Below are positions 11,856 through 22,034 of a stretch of DNA of 64,000 nt, one piece after another. Position numbers and translations under genes: made by a program. This stretch comes from Kalmusia sp. IMI 367209 (Eukaryota > Ascomycota > Dothideomycetes > Pleosporales > Didymosphaeriaceae). The notes below the pieces were generated by a model. That model saw only the letters and a program-made list of their open reading frames with translations, was not told the DNA's origin and ran no database searches. The stretch is from positions 310,001 to 374,000 of the forward strand of contig JAPEUQ010000004.1 of the NCBI GenBank assembly GCA_027946365.1, written 5' to 3'. Every line of letters begins with the position of its first letter. Positions within the stretch are counted from its first letter, which is position 1.

Positions 11856-12863
11856 TTATAACCTCCCTGGAAAGAACCTCGACCCATTCGCTTCCCGCCA
11901 TCCCCCATCATGCGCGACTACAACCTCCACCTCAACCACACCATCCCCCTCTTCCTTCACTTTGCCCTCACCCAAAAGTCTTCTCACCCTTGCCACCGTC
12001 TCTGTAGCACACTTTGTATCCATATGCACGCTCCTCAGCCCCCCTTTACCATCATCGTACATCGCAATGTCTCTCTCGCCGCTTAATATTCGCTTATCAT
12101 GACAACAGTCACCACCTAGGTATACCCATTTCCCCGGCGCGGTGCGCGCTAGTACATTCACATGCCCCTGCAAATGACCCGGGGCATCGATGATATACAG
12201 CGAGCCGTCTCCAAAGAAGTCGATCGCTGAGGGAAACCCGCCAAGAGGCTGCCACTTGTGCTGCGTTATACGCTCATGTGATGCAAAATTTGGATCTTCC
12301 TGCACGATCGGTAGTTCCTTTGTCCTGTCTTTTGGAAGTTCATCTGCGTTGAACAGGGCAGATGGGTATAAAGGGCCGCCACCGTTCGCGAGGAGATGCA
12401 AAGTCCCGTTTCCGACTATGAATTCTGCGTTGACGAAGTCGCTTGGAGTGCCCACGTGGTCCCAGTGCACGTGGCTGAGGATGACTATGTCGATGTCTTC
12501 AGGCTGTAAGCCTCCTTTTCGTAAGCTGTCGGCGACGTCGGGAGATACCGTGGTAGGCTGGCGTTGCGCGATGTGGTGTTGTTGTGCAGAGCGGTAGCCG
12601 GTGAAGTCTCGCTTGAGGCCGAGATCGAAAATGAGTTTGATAATCTTGCTGTCTTTGCTAAAGCTCTGAATTGAGGGCGGATGTTGTATGAGGAAGGAAA
12701 GAGACGGGACTGTACTGCGTTTTTCTGGGTCGGCCGGGGTAACGAAGAGGCTCTCGGGAAGGGTAAGGTGGCCTCCTTCAAGAGCAGAGATGGTGACGTA
12801 AACTTGGTTCGATGAAGGCGCTGGGAGTGTTACAATATCTGGTATGGAAGAAGATGATTCCAT
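11856..12863 (-). CDS. metallo-beta-lactamase-fold hydrolase (lactonase-like), copy 1
   Basis: Single exon of 335 residues; the first true ATG in the frame is at 12863 (upstream codons are TTG). The MBL zinc-binding motif HVHWDH is at residues 131-136. It is preceded by DIDIVILS and followed by a GNGTLHLL segment, DAPGHLQGHVNVLAR, which supplies another metal-site histidine, and YLGGDCCHD, which carries the bridging aspartate. This pattern is like AHL- and benzoxazolinone-hydrolysing MBL proteins, which open lactone or lactam rings. It is clearly paralogous to the protein at 19608-20654: both share HxTLPExxFVxP, TVPSLxFLIQH and LGLxRD. It is divergent from the alcohol dehydrogenase gene, sharing a 268-bp promoter. 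Substrate unknown. Confidence 0.88.
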   Translation of the reverse strand: MESSSSIPDIVTLPAPSSNQVYVTISALEGGHLTLPESLFVTPADPEKRSTVPSLSFLIQHPPSIQSFSKDSKIIKLIFDLGLKRDFTGYRSAQQHHIAQRQPTTVSPDVADSLRKGGLQPEDIDIVILSHVHWDHVGTPSDFVNAEFIVGNGTLHLLANGGGPLYPSALFNADELPKDRTKELPIVQEDPNFASHERITQHKWQPLGGFPSAIDFFGDGSLYIIDAPGHLQGHVNVLARTAPGKWVYLGGDCCHDKRILSGERDIAMYDDGKGGLRSVHMDTKCATETVARVRRLLGEGKVKEEGDGVVEVEVVVAHDGGWREANGSRFFPGRL

Positions 12864-12968
12864 GGCTGTAGTGAAGGATACACTCAAAGAGCGATTCAAA
12901 ATGCACTGGTAGCTAATGTGATTGAATTATCCGAAGAAAACATATCTTTGGACGAGTGACTAATGGAG

Positions 12969-12974
12969 TTGGAG
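12969..12974 (+). promoter_or_regulatory. TTGGAG, candidate Adr1-type site in lactonase/ADH promoter
   Basis: One TTGGAG lies in the 268-bp divergent promoter between 12863 and 13132. Yeast Adr1, whose finger helices resemble those of the cluster regulator, binds TTGGRG. Confidence 0.35.
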
Positions 12975-13131
12975 AAGGTATGCCTTTGGGAGAGCTTAGC
13001 CCCACCTCGTGCTCCCCATACCCCGCAGCGGGGGTTTCAATCTTGAACTATGACATGCGATCGGAACACATATCCTGAGCTTTCCGCCAATTACGCGCTC
13101 AAGAAAGTTCAGACGAGTTATCTTTGCTAGA

Positions 13132-14286
13132 ATGTCGAACATCACAAGAGCCAGTATGGCGACTAAGCTCCCCGAATCAATGCGCGGCCAGTTCCTCGAA
13201 GCATTTAAAAAACCATATACATTACGCACCGTTCCTCTGCCAAAGCCATTGGATCCGGATGATATCCTAATCAAAGTCGACGCCGCTTCGTACTGCCATA
13301 CGGACTATGTCCTAGCCGAAGGGCAGATGCCGGGATTACCCAATTCCTTCCCTCACATCGGCTGTCATGAGTTTGCTGGGACGATCGTCTCGCACTTTGA
13401 CCGCCCGAGTGAAGAAGCAGCACGGTTTGGCGTAGGTGACAGAGTGGGAGTTACAGGGCGAGCGTTCCACGCTTGTAGAAACTGTTTCGAATGTCAAGGT
13501 TCGAAAGACCCTATCAGTCAAGACGAGAAAGGCTATTCTGTGTACTGCATACATGCAGAGAACAATGGAATCAGTCGTGATGGCGGATTTGCGGAGTACG
13601 CAGTGGTGGACGCTCGCCAACTCGCACCGATACCGGACGGGCTATCTGCTGTGGAAACTGCGCCGCTCATGTGCGCGGGTATTACAATATACGCTGCCCT
13701 TAAACGGTGTCAACTGCAGCCCGGTGACCGTGTAGGGATTATGGGAGCTGGTGGCGGGCTTGGACATCTTGGCTTACAGTACGCCATAAAGATGGAATAC
13801 AAGGTCCTTGGTGTAGATGCAGCTGACGGCCCGCTTAATCTAGCAAGATCGTTGGATACTGGGGCAACGATCGTGGATGCAAGGTCAGAGAAAGCAACAG
13901 ATATTGCACGGGAATTAGGTGCTGAAGACGGGAAGAAAGATGTTGAAGAGATGGGTCTTGACGCTGTGATTATCTTGCCCGAGAGTCAAGCAGCTTTCGA
14001 TTTTGGCATGACATTATTGAAGAGACATGGAAAATGCGTCATTGTATCCTTTCCAGAGAAAGGGTTCCACATATCAGCACGGGATGTTGTTTTTCGCGAT
14101 ATCTCAATCATAGGCAGTCTTGTTGGGAGTAATAGGACGCTACGCGAGATGCTGGTTTTCTCCGCCGAACACGGCGTGCGAGCGGTAACCAAGTCATTTC
14201 CTCTTTCGAGATTGAACGGACTAGTGGAAGACTACCACAAAGGTGGCGGAGGTAAATTAGTCCTCGATATGGCGCTAAAAGAATAG
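13132..14286 (+). CDS. zinc-dependent alcohol dehydrogenase (MDR superfamily)
   Basis: Single exon, 384 residues, start ATG at 13132. Catalytic-zinc ligands are visible: Cys55 in YCHTDY, His79 and Glu80 in GCHEF, and the cysteine in PLMCAGIT. The structural-zinc lobe has Cys115, Cys118 and Cys121 (ACRNCFECQG), but the fourth cysteine appears only at 139, about ten residues later than in classical ADHs. The NAD(P)-binding glycine motif GIMGAGGGLGHLG follows. It should interconvert an alcohol and aldehyde in the cytosol. Its place between two lactonase/decarboxylase/dehydrogenase sets suggests it oxidises an alcohol or aldehyde intermediate of the same pathway (inference). It converges with the regulator gene, 70 bp apart. 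Confidence 0.9.
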   Translation: MSNITRASMATKLPESMRGQFLEAFKKPYTLRTVPLPKPLDPDDILIKVDAASYCHTDYVLAEGQMPGLPNSFPHIGCHEFAGTIVSHFDRPSEEAARFGVGDRVGVTGRAFHACRNCFECQGSKDPISQDEKGYSVYCIHAENNGISRDGGFAEYAVVDARQLAPIPDGLSAVETAPLMCAGITIYAALKRCQLQPGDRVGIMGAGGGLGHLGLQYAIKMEYKVLGVDAADGPLNLARSLDTGATIVDARSEKATDIARELGAEDGKKDVEEMGLDAVIILPESQAAFDFGMTLLKRHGKCVIVSFPEKGFHISARDVVFRDISIIGSLVGSNRTLREMLVFSAEHGVRAVTKSFPLSRLNGLVEDYHKGGGGKLVLDMALKE

Positions 14287-14356
14287 CGGAGGTTCGAGTG
14301 GTGTTCTGTAGGTTTTGTCGCTCATAGCCGAATTCGAAACAATGTCAAGCAAGGTT

Positions 14357-17006
14357 TCACCCCGATTCCAACATATCTGCATATAGATTGAGAGCACTGC
14401 CAATGACATCGACAATTGCCCAAGTCTGTGCGCCTTTGAAGATGGTTGCCCACACCCTAAGTACTCCTGCGCTCAGATATTTTGTGTATGCTGGCGAATC
14501 AACAACTACATCGGGTGGAAGAGCGAATTCTGTCTCATCCAGCATACTTTTTACAATGGCGGTAATCCTTCGTTCATCTTCTGTGACAGGAGGCTCTGGG
14601 TTAGGTACCGATAGCGCTTCCAACCATTTACTCATTAGGTAAGCACATTCTAGCGTGCATAAAGAGTGCTGGATTGACCAAATGAATGATTGTGTCTTGG
14701 CTACAAGTCTGTACCCAATCTTCACTGGGATGCTAAGCGCATGCGCTGAGTGAAGGACGGCTCGAGTAATTTTAGGAGAGCGCTTGATGGTGGGTCCGGC
14801 TCGAAATGCGTTGGCAATCAGCACGGGATCCCGTGTGTCTAAGGCTCGACCAGCGGTGTCTACGTACAGACGTATATACGCCAAGCGAAGAAGTGCAGTG
14901 GAGTTGAAAGCAACCGGTCCGTTGGGGCTCATTGGATCGAGAGAAGATTCAGGATTATTCTTCCAGCCAATTTGCCAGTTCCTCAGGGCATTCTCAAGCG
15001 ACGCCACATCGTCTTGGCTAAGCTCGCCTGGTCCATCAAATCGACATTGAACAACCTGGCGTACGAAAAATATGTGCTGTATTAAGGCGTGTATCAGAGC
15101 GTAATTGCCAGCGCTGGAGTTCCACTCGGTAATGTCTCGACCGTTCTTCGAAAAGAGCCTCTGTAGAGCATCCTGAAACTGGATTTCTGGGGCGCTGTTC
15201 TTTCTCGCTTCCCTCCAGAAGGTTTCGCTCGACGCTTTGAATTCTGCAGCGCTGCATGGGAGCGTCAATTTGACTTCGGAAGTGAGGATGAAAGGAGGAA
15301 TATTGTAGACAATACAATGAAGATTCGAGAAGCCGTAAACGATGAATTTAGTCCGCTTGGTCGTTTCACGGCGCACCCAATCTTCCCATGAGAGTTCATG
15401 CTGTAGCGGTTCGTTCTCTAGTCCGTCATCCCTTATCAGTGTGGCCAGTATGCTTTGGATTGCGAGAGCTTCGCGAAGTATTTCTTTGTGCTTTGCCCAT
15501 GTGCAGAGAGCCATGAGCAACAACAAAGCTTGCGCTGTTTGCATAAGGTCCTCCCCCACCGGAGCAACATCAGAACCAGAAGGCAAACCAAGAGGCCCAA
15601 CGGTCGAAGCAGCACGCACCGGACTGCGCGGTACTGATGCCACACCGGCCTCGTGGGAAGAAGAGCGATCTGAGTCAGTTTGCCTGTGAAGTTCGACTAA
15701 GCGAGCGTCTCGCCTTCGAATCCGGTTCGTGGCTATTGCGCGACTCACATTAAACAGCTCTACCCCTTTTTCGCCTTCAAAGGTATATTGAGCGCCTATC
15801 GCAGCAATGGCGAGAAGTAGTTCGATTGAGCAGCTGTCGACTGACATAGTCGGGATGTGTAGAAAGGGCATGTGTTCATGAAACCCGTTGATGTATGCAG
15901 CCACGTATCTACACAATGCCAAACGCGTTGGCAGTGTGAAGTCGGCCGGTATCACCCCTGAAAACTCTTCAAGCTTTTCGGCTATCTTCTGTCTGTCGTC
16001 TAGTGATATATCTGCAAAAGATCGACGCGAGGTGTGTTGTCCAAGATCGTCCGGTTGTAATGATGGCAACCTAGATCCAAATCGTGAGAACGTGTGATTT
16101 TCATCCCCCTGAGCTTGGCTTGGTGCTAGTGTTGAGGCAAGAGGTGTGCCTGCGTGCGGAAGAAATTCGTTACCGTATCCGAGAGATTCGGGAGAGAAGA
16201 ATGGCATAGGCTGTTCTGTATTGATGATGCTTGAAAAGCGATATGAAGTCAAGGGTTCATTGTCGAGAAAGGCTGCCAGGCTGTCTAACGACTCCCCTAG
16301 ACTTAGTCCATTTGTCTGGATAGCAGTCGCATGCAGTGCAGGTTGTTCAATTGTTTGCGAAATGGAGGGATCTTGCAAAGGCAATGGTGCCTCCGCTTGA
16401 TGATGACGAGAGTCACCATTTGGCATTGTTCCCTGCATAGATTGGTATTCGGCAGCCATTGATAATGCAGCAAGAGAAAACTCGTCATTCTGACTGAAAT
16501 GGACTGGTCCGGCAAGCGCCGGTTGAGGATGAAGAGGTGGATGCATGTCCATTTTTACAGTGGCTGCTGGGGTGGACATCATACTAGGAATCTCGGGGAC
16601 GGGCCTCCCAGCATCAAAGCTGGCGCGCATGCGCTTCTGCGGCCTCACGTCGTGATCCACATAGTTCTCAACTGGGAGCAGCTGTTCCTTGTTATGGTTC
16701 TTGTGATGAGTCAATCGCTCATGGCGTACAAGAAGATCACTTTACGAGTCAGCATACGACCTGTATCGGACAGTCAACCCCATACCTGCGCGTGAAAGAA
16801 TAATTGCACGCACTGCAACTGAAGGGTTTGACGCCGCTGTCTAGAGGTCGCATTAGAATAAGTCAATCTGACGCTGGGAGCGACGTACGGATGCGCTCAT
16901 GGCGTTGGAGGTGCTCGAGGCGTGCGAAATTACGTCCGCAGTGCTCACAGTGGAAACGTTTCTCCTTCTTCCCCGCGGGCGCTTGTTCACCCGAACTTGG
17001 TTCCAT
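14357..17006 (-). CDS. cluster regulator: two-finger C2H2 plus fungal transcription-factor domain
   Basis: Three exons on the minus strand, 17006-16889, 16840-16786 and 16739-14357, encode 851 residues. Two C2H2 fingers occupy about residues 18-66: finger 1 is CEHC with helix RLEHLQRH, finger 2 is CSAC with helix RSDLLVRH. These helix contacts closely match yeast Adr1 (RxEHLxRH and RxDLLxRH). Both introns fall inside the finger region. A long linker (proline, glutamine and serine rich) leads to a fungal-specific regulatory domain beginning near LPTRLALCRYVAAYINGFHEHMPFLHIP. The gene lies inside the catabolic cluster and its own upstream region has three TTGGRG motifs, suggesting autoregulation and control of the neighbours (inference). 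Nuclear. Confidence 0.85.
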
Positions 17007-17099
17007 GCGGGCCAGAAGAGAAGAGCGCGTCTAGTGTTTCATTGGTCCAGGTAACAGTGTCAGCATGTCCGACCGACCGACACCAATTGCTGTGCTCCG

Positions 17100-17142
17100 T
17101 TGGGGATGCCAGACAGCGTCGGCTGGAGGTTGGAGGTTGGAG
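17100..17142 (+). promoter_or_regulatory. three TTGGRG motifs upstream of the regulator
   Basis: TTGGGG at 17100-17105 and TTGGAG at 17130-17135 and 17137-17142 lie 94-136 bp upstream of the regulator start (minus-strand gene). Candidate autoregulatory sites for an Adr1-like protein. Confidence 0.4.
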
Positions 17143-17504
17143 AGGAGGGAGTGTAGGAAAATGCGGAGAGGGCGGGCTGAGAATGCGGAGACGGGACGAA
17201 TCACATGTGGGGACGCCACCAACCGCCCGAGGCTTGGCGGGATAGAGGACGGAATCTGCGTCATCACAAATACAGCACGTTCGGACGGACAACTTCATGT
17301 TTGTGAGTTCAGGAACTTGCAGTGGTACAATGTGATGTCGAGCGAACAGATGCGCGTGTGGGGCTCGCTCCCCGGCATCCAGGTCGCGCCTGCCGCAAGT
17401 TCATCTATCGACGCATCGTGCCTTCCAATCAAGCCTCGCACCTGCCGGCCTGGCCTTGCTCGCTCTTTATCCTCCACCACAACGTTACCCGATGTACGTC
17501 CGAC

Positions 17505-17957
17505 TTACGCCCGATCACTCTTGTTCCCCAGCTCTCGCGGCATCTCGCCCTTCTCTGCCATGTCGTTGAGTACCTTCTCTGCCGTCTTCATGGCGTCTAC
17601 GCCGGCTGGAACGCCGCAGTAGGTGGTTGCGTGGATGATGGCCTCGCGTATCTCGAGTTCGGACAGGCCATTGTTGCGCGCACCGCGGATGTGCACCGCT
17701 AATTCTGGCGCACGGTTCAAAGCCATGAGCATGCCGATATTGAGGAGGCTTCTTTGCTGCTTGCTGAGACCAGGTCGAGTCCAAGCGTAGCCCCAGCACC
17801 ATTCCGTCACAATCTCTTGCCCCGCCCGCGAGAAGTCGGTAGAGCCGTTGGCAAGAGCGCGGTCGACGTACTCCTCCCCTACGACGCTGCGGCGCATCTT
17901 CAAGCCCTCGTCGAAGAGCTGTTTGTGGAGCTCGTCGTATTTCGGGTCGGACGACAT
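17505..17957 (-). CDS. 4-carboxymuconolactone decarboxylase-family protein (PcaC-like), copy 1
   Basis: Single exon, 150 residues; ATG at 17957 (the upstream in-frame codons used by longer models are TTG). The protein is close to bacterial PcaC: MRRSVVGEEYVDRAL, FxxxxQEIVTEWCWGYAWTRPGL, SLLNIGMLMALNR, ELAVHIRGARNNGLSELEI and HATTYCGVPAGVDAM are in the right order. PcaC decarboxylates 4-carboxymuconolactone to a ketoadipate enol-lactone. Fungi usually run the protocatechuate branch by a different route without this enzyme, so the true substrate may be another lactone acid. It lies 305 bp downstream of the dehydrogenase gene at 18262-19280, same strand. Confidence 0.88.
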   Translation of the reverse strand: MSSDPKYDELHKQLFDEGLKMRRSVVGEEYVDRALANGSTDFSRAGQEIVTEWCWGYAWTRPGLSKQQRSLLNIGMLMALNRAPELAVHIRGARNNGLSELEIREAIIHATTYCGVPAGVDAMKTAEKVLNDMAEKGEMPRELGNKSDRA

Positions 17958-18135
17958 GGCAGTGGTGCTGATTGGTGGGAAATTTGTCAAAGTCAATTAT
18001 ATCGACCGGGGGCTCATAAGATGGATGCTGTTGAATGCGAGAACGAGGAAGAGCAAGATGAATTATTTGGAATATGAAAGAAGTACTCAAGACGTGTTTG
18101 ACAACCGCATGTGGGCCGGCATCGGTGCTTGCTTG

Positions 18136-18171
18136 TTGGGGAAACCCCTCACGCGTACCCCTCTTCCCCAA
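18136..18171. promoter_or_regulatory. inverted TTGGGG...CCCCAA pair upstream of PcaC-like gene
   Basis: TTGGGG at 18136-18141 and CCCCAA at 18166-18171 form an inverted pair in the 305-bp region upstream of the PcaC-like gene. The right half sits in CTCTTCCCCAAC, which recurs at 23332-23343. Confidence 0.4.
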
Positions 18172-18261
18172 CGGATGCAGTGTTGCGTCACCGTTTCAAT
18201 ATAGATGAGGCGTTCATTTTCAGACTGTTTTAGATGGAACAGCTATGTGGAACAGGCTACT

Positions 18262-19280
18262 CTACGATACATTCGGTTCAGCCAACCAGTCTTCGTTGCC
18301 GCCCAGGTAGCGATATACCACTCGAGAATCCAGGTCGCGACATCTTGGATCTTTACTCGCGGCGTCATATGTATCCAAACCGACCTGTCCTAGCACGTTC
18401 TTCGAACCGACACGCTTTGCCATGTCCACTGCCAGACCAAAGTCCTTGCGCATCAGCTGGACTTTGAACCCTTGCTTATATCCACCTGACGATGGCGCCT
18501 CGGGATACACGTGAGGCACAGGACAGAAACGGTCACAAATCTGATTTTGTGCAGTCCCTGCCGCATATACTTTGGCCAAAGTCCGAGGGTCTAAGCCAGA
18601 CCGCATACCCATATCAAACGCTTCTGAGCAGGCGATCGCAATCACTCCCGAGAGATAGTTGTTTGACAGCTTCGCAGCAAGACCTAAAGACGGGCCACCA
18701 CAAGGGATGATTTGCTTCCCCATCATGCTCGCGAGTTGTGTGAGCCGCTTGAGATTTGGATCCGACTCCGCGCAGCCTAGGAAGAAGGCTATTGTGCCCT
18801 TGATCGCGCCAACAACGCCTCCGCTCACGGGAGAATCGTAAAATGACGCCGTGGGGAAGTGTGTCTCAATATGGTCCTTCACATCCAAACTTGTGGCCGT
18901 GTCTATTGTCGAGCAATCGATGAGCAGCTTGTTCGAGATGTCGGTACTGCATATGCCGTTCGATGGATCGAGGTAAACAGAGCGAACATGCGAGCCTTCG
19001 GGGACCATCGTAATAACTGTCTCCTATACGACTTTTAGTGTTCTCCTATTTCTCCGTCTATTTCACTTACAACCTGTTGAGCAACATCTCTGGCACTGGA
19101 GCTTTTGAACACTCTATTTGGGAACTGTTGACAAACTTCATCCATTACGCCTTCTACGACATCGAAGACAAATATCCGTGACTCTGGTGGAAGTTTATTC
19201 GCAAGATGCACCAGCATTGGTTTGCCCATCGCTCCGAGGCCCACGAACCCCAACGTCCTGAATTCGAGAGGTTCGCTCAT
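18262..19280 (-). CDS. 3-hydroxyisobutyrate dehydrogenase-like beta-hydroxyacid dehydrogenase, copy 1
   Basis: Two exons, 19280-19071 and 19023-18262, joined in phase 0 across a 47-bp GTAAGT intron, give 323 residues. The N-terminal Rossmann motif GFVGLGAMG is at residues 11-19. The family signature DSPVSGGVVGA is at about 133-143. The catalytic lysine is in GLAAKLSNNYL (about Lys188). The enzyme should reversibly oxidise a beta-hydroxyacid to a semialdehyde or keto acid with NAD(P). Length is normal. It is divergent from the second lactonase gene (327 bp between starts). The family also includes tartronate-semialdehyde reductases and sugar-acid dehydrogenases, so a valine-catabolism role should not be assumed. 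Confidence 0.9.
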
Positions 19281-19401
19281 TGTAATTGGTCGGTGTCCGA
19301 AAGCTGTCGCGACAATCAGCGCAATAGAGATTCGCGATTAGAAATGAAAACTATGCTGCTATGTTTCATCAAGGTTGGGTGGCACAGTCGGACAAAATTG
19401 A

Positions 19402-19471
19402 CCCCAACGTAGCCTTTCCCGCCCCACACTAGTTCGCACTATCTAGTGGTCATGGCGGGGTAGAACTCCAA
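19402..19471. promoter_or_regulatory. CCCCAA and CTCCAA motifs in dehydrogenase/lactonase divergent promoter
   Basis: CCCCAA (19402-19407) and CTCCAA (19466-19471), the complements of TTGGGG and TTGGAG, both lie within the 327-bp shared promoter of the genes starting at 19280 (minus) and 19608 (plus). Confidence 0.35.
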
Positions 19472-19607
19472 CTCAGCCAGTGGGGTAGCTTGACGAGAAA
19501 ACCTTGGCAGGTGTTGGATCGACGGAGCTCAACGACAAGTGAACGTTATGTAGGTGCATCTAGTACGACTAAATCTATTGTACACTGTCACCGGTTTCAG
19601 TCTCAAG

Positions 19608-20654
19608 ATGTCTTCAAGCGTTTTCATAACACAAAGAGGGCCACCATCTCCGCCACCCGATAAAGCAAGTGTCTCGGTCCACGCACTATCAGCCGGTCAT
19701 TTCACGCTTCCAGAATATCAATTCGTGCATCCAGTGTCTAAAGATGCGCGGAAAACGGTCCCTTCTTTGGCTTTCCTGATACAACATGACGATGCACGGA
19801 CAAGCAAGCGGACACGTATCGTGTTCGACTTGGGCCTAAGACGGGATGTCAACAGCTATGCTCCGGCTATACAAAATCATACAAAGACACGGCAGCCGAT
19901 GACTACGGACCCGGATGTAGTGAAAAGCCTTGCACAGGGCGGCTTAACGCCAGGCGATATCGACTATGTTCTGTACTCGCATGTAGGTCAATGACTGTCC
20001 TTGATTTGCTGTCACTGACATTCTCATACATAGATTCACTGGGACCATATCGGCGAACCACGCGACTTTCCCTCTTCTGCTTTTGTAGTAGGCCATGGCG
20101 CATTTTCTCTTTTGAACGGCACATCCTCATCGCTACGTGGCGGACACTCATTCTTTGAAAACGACCTTCTTCCCGAAGGACGTACAATCGAGCTTTCTGA
20201 ACCCCAATCGGAAGACATACCCAGCTCACCCATCAATCAGCAGGAAGGGAAGATCAATTTGTTCCAGAAATGGAAACCTCATAATCACCTTCCGAATACG
20301 CTTGACGTTTTCAACGACGGTTCCGTACTTATCGTAGATGCACCTGGTCATCTACCTGGTCATATAAACCTACTTGCACGGATTTCTGAGACGCAGCAAG
20401 TCTATCTTGGAGGCGATGCATGTCACGACAGGAGACTGCTAACAGGCGAGAAGCAGATTGGGGAATGGAACGATGCCGAGGGACATGTATGCTGCATTCA
20501 TGCGGATAGGAAAGGCGCCGAGCAGACCATAGAGCGGATCAGACAACTAGAGCAGGATGGGGTGGAAATCATTTTCGCACATGATGTAGAGTGGGAAAAC
20601 ACACCCGCAAACAAGTCACGTTTTTTTGGGGCGCAAAGGGGCAGCGGGTCATGA
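19608..20654 (+). CDS. metallo-beta-lactamase-fold hydrolase (lactonase-like), copy 2
   Basis: Two exons, 19608-19982 and 20034-20654, give 331 residues; the ATG at 19608 starts MSSSVFITQRG. The 51-bp intron falls inside the zinc motif: His125 ends exon 1, and exon 2 begins Ile-His-Trp-Asp-His, together HIHWDH. Downstream are DAPGHLPGHINLLAR and YLGGDACHDRRLLTGE, matching copy 1 at 11856-12863, which has no intron. The predicted role is hydrolysis of a lactone ring in the cytosol. Gene order lactonase, decarboxylase-family, dehydrogenase repeats the set to the left with different orientations. Sequence identity between the copies looks only moderate, so they may act on different intermediates. 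Confidence 0.88.
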
Positions 20655-21012
20655 GGCGGTTCGATGCTTAACTTTCAGGTCTTAAAATTCAGGTCTTTCC
20701 TTCGATTAGCATTTCATAGCATTCTAATTCTGTGAAACTCCAGATACCATGACTAATCGCCAGCTCGTGACCTTGGCTTGGGGATGTTAGCAACCGAACA
20801 TTGCCGCGGCTTCCAGCTTCCCCGCTCTGCAGTTGGAGAATGTGGGGCAATACTCCGCAAATCAGCACCAGCGCCATCAGAGCACATGCCAAGGCCGACC
20901 CCTCTGACACTGAATCGCCCACAATCTCCACACGGGCCTCATCTACATTCACTAAGGCTAGTCCTAATCCAGACAGCTCCTCTCTAGACGTCCTGCATCC
21001 TAAGCTTCCACG
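20655..21012. promoter_or_regulatory. promoter region of tandem-CMD gene with TTGGRG motifs
   Basis: A 358-bp spacer. TTGGGG at 20778-20783 and TTGGAG at 20833-20838 lie about 180-235 bp upstream of the start at 21013. No coding region. Confidence 0.35.
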
Positions 21013-21918
21013 ATGAGCCACTTCCAGCGTCCGCCCGCCTACTCAATTCTGCCAACTCCACCCAATATGTCGCTTACGCGAGAACAGCAATCGCTCAAAG
21101 AGCGCTTTGATGCGACTCTAGGCCCAGAGGCATTCGACGAATCATGGTCGCGTCTCCTCAAGCATAGTCCGGAGATGTTTGCCGCCTCCTTGCGCTTGAC
21201 GGCCGTCCCAAAACGCAAAGGTCACCTCAGCCCCAAGATCCAGTCTTTCATATCTCTCGCCGTAGCAGCAGCGAGTACTCATCTTCATGTCCCCAACATC
21301 CAGCGCTACACGAAGCAAGCTGTTGCGAACGGAGCGACGAAGCAGGAGATCGTTGAAGTATTGTGTTTATCAAGCACACTGGGCATCCACGCGTGCAACA
21401 TCGGAGTACCACTGCTGATGGAAGTTTTGAGGGAAGAGGGGAGAGAAGTGCAGACTGGCATGGAAGGTATGAACAAGGAGCAGTGGGAATTGAAGGAAGA
21501 CTTTGAAAAGAAAAGGGGATATTGGCACGCTTTCTGGGAAGATTTCCTGAGACTCAGCCCTGAGTTCTTCGAGGCGTATGTGGAATTCTCGTCAGTGCCG
21601 TGGACGAACGAGGGTGGGGCCGGGGTATTGGAGCCAAAGGTCAGTAATTCCATACTGTTGTATTCGTCAACTTGTGCAAAGTTATTGGAGAGGAGTAGGC
21701 TGAACTCGTAACAGGTAAAGGAGTTGATCTACTGCGCTTTCGACGCTGCGGCGACCCATTTATATCAACCAGGCTTAAAACTGCACATGAAGAACGTACT
21801 CGGCTATGGTGGAACGCCAGAAGAGATTATGGAAGTCCTAGAGTTGGCCTCACTGCTGAGTATCAGTACGATGGACGTGGCTTTGCCTATCTTAGACAAA
21901 GAGTTGAGTAGTCATTAA
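21013..21918 (+). CDS. carboxymuconolactone decarboxylase-family protein with two CMD-like halves, copy 2
   Basis: Exons 21013-21639 and 21715-21918 give 276 residues. Two alpha-helical CMD-like units are visible. The first, about 45-140, runs from SPEMFAASLRLTAVPKRKGHLSPKI through HLHVPNIQRYTKQAVANGATKQEIVEVLCLSS. The second, about 175-276, runs from SPEFFEAYVEFSSVPW through THLYQPGLKLHMKNVLGYGGTPEEIMEVLELAS. The halves align with each other, so this is an internal duplication typical of the double-CMD subfamily, unlike the single-unit copy at 17505. A conserved CxxC peroxidase pair is not evident. Function is therefore more likely decarboxylase-like or binding than peroxidase. It converges with the dehydrogenase gene 116 bp away. 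Confidence 0.82.
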
Positions 21919-22034
21919 GCAATAGACAAACAAGATAGACCAGCATTCAACACCCAATGTAACTTCTTCACATTGTGCAACTTCAAGATTATCCAAATAC
22001 GCAGTATTGATAGTGTTAGACAAATACGGCTTAT

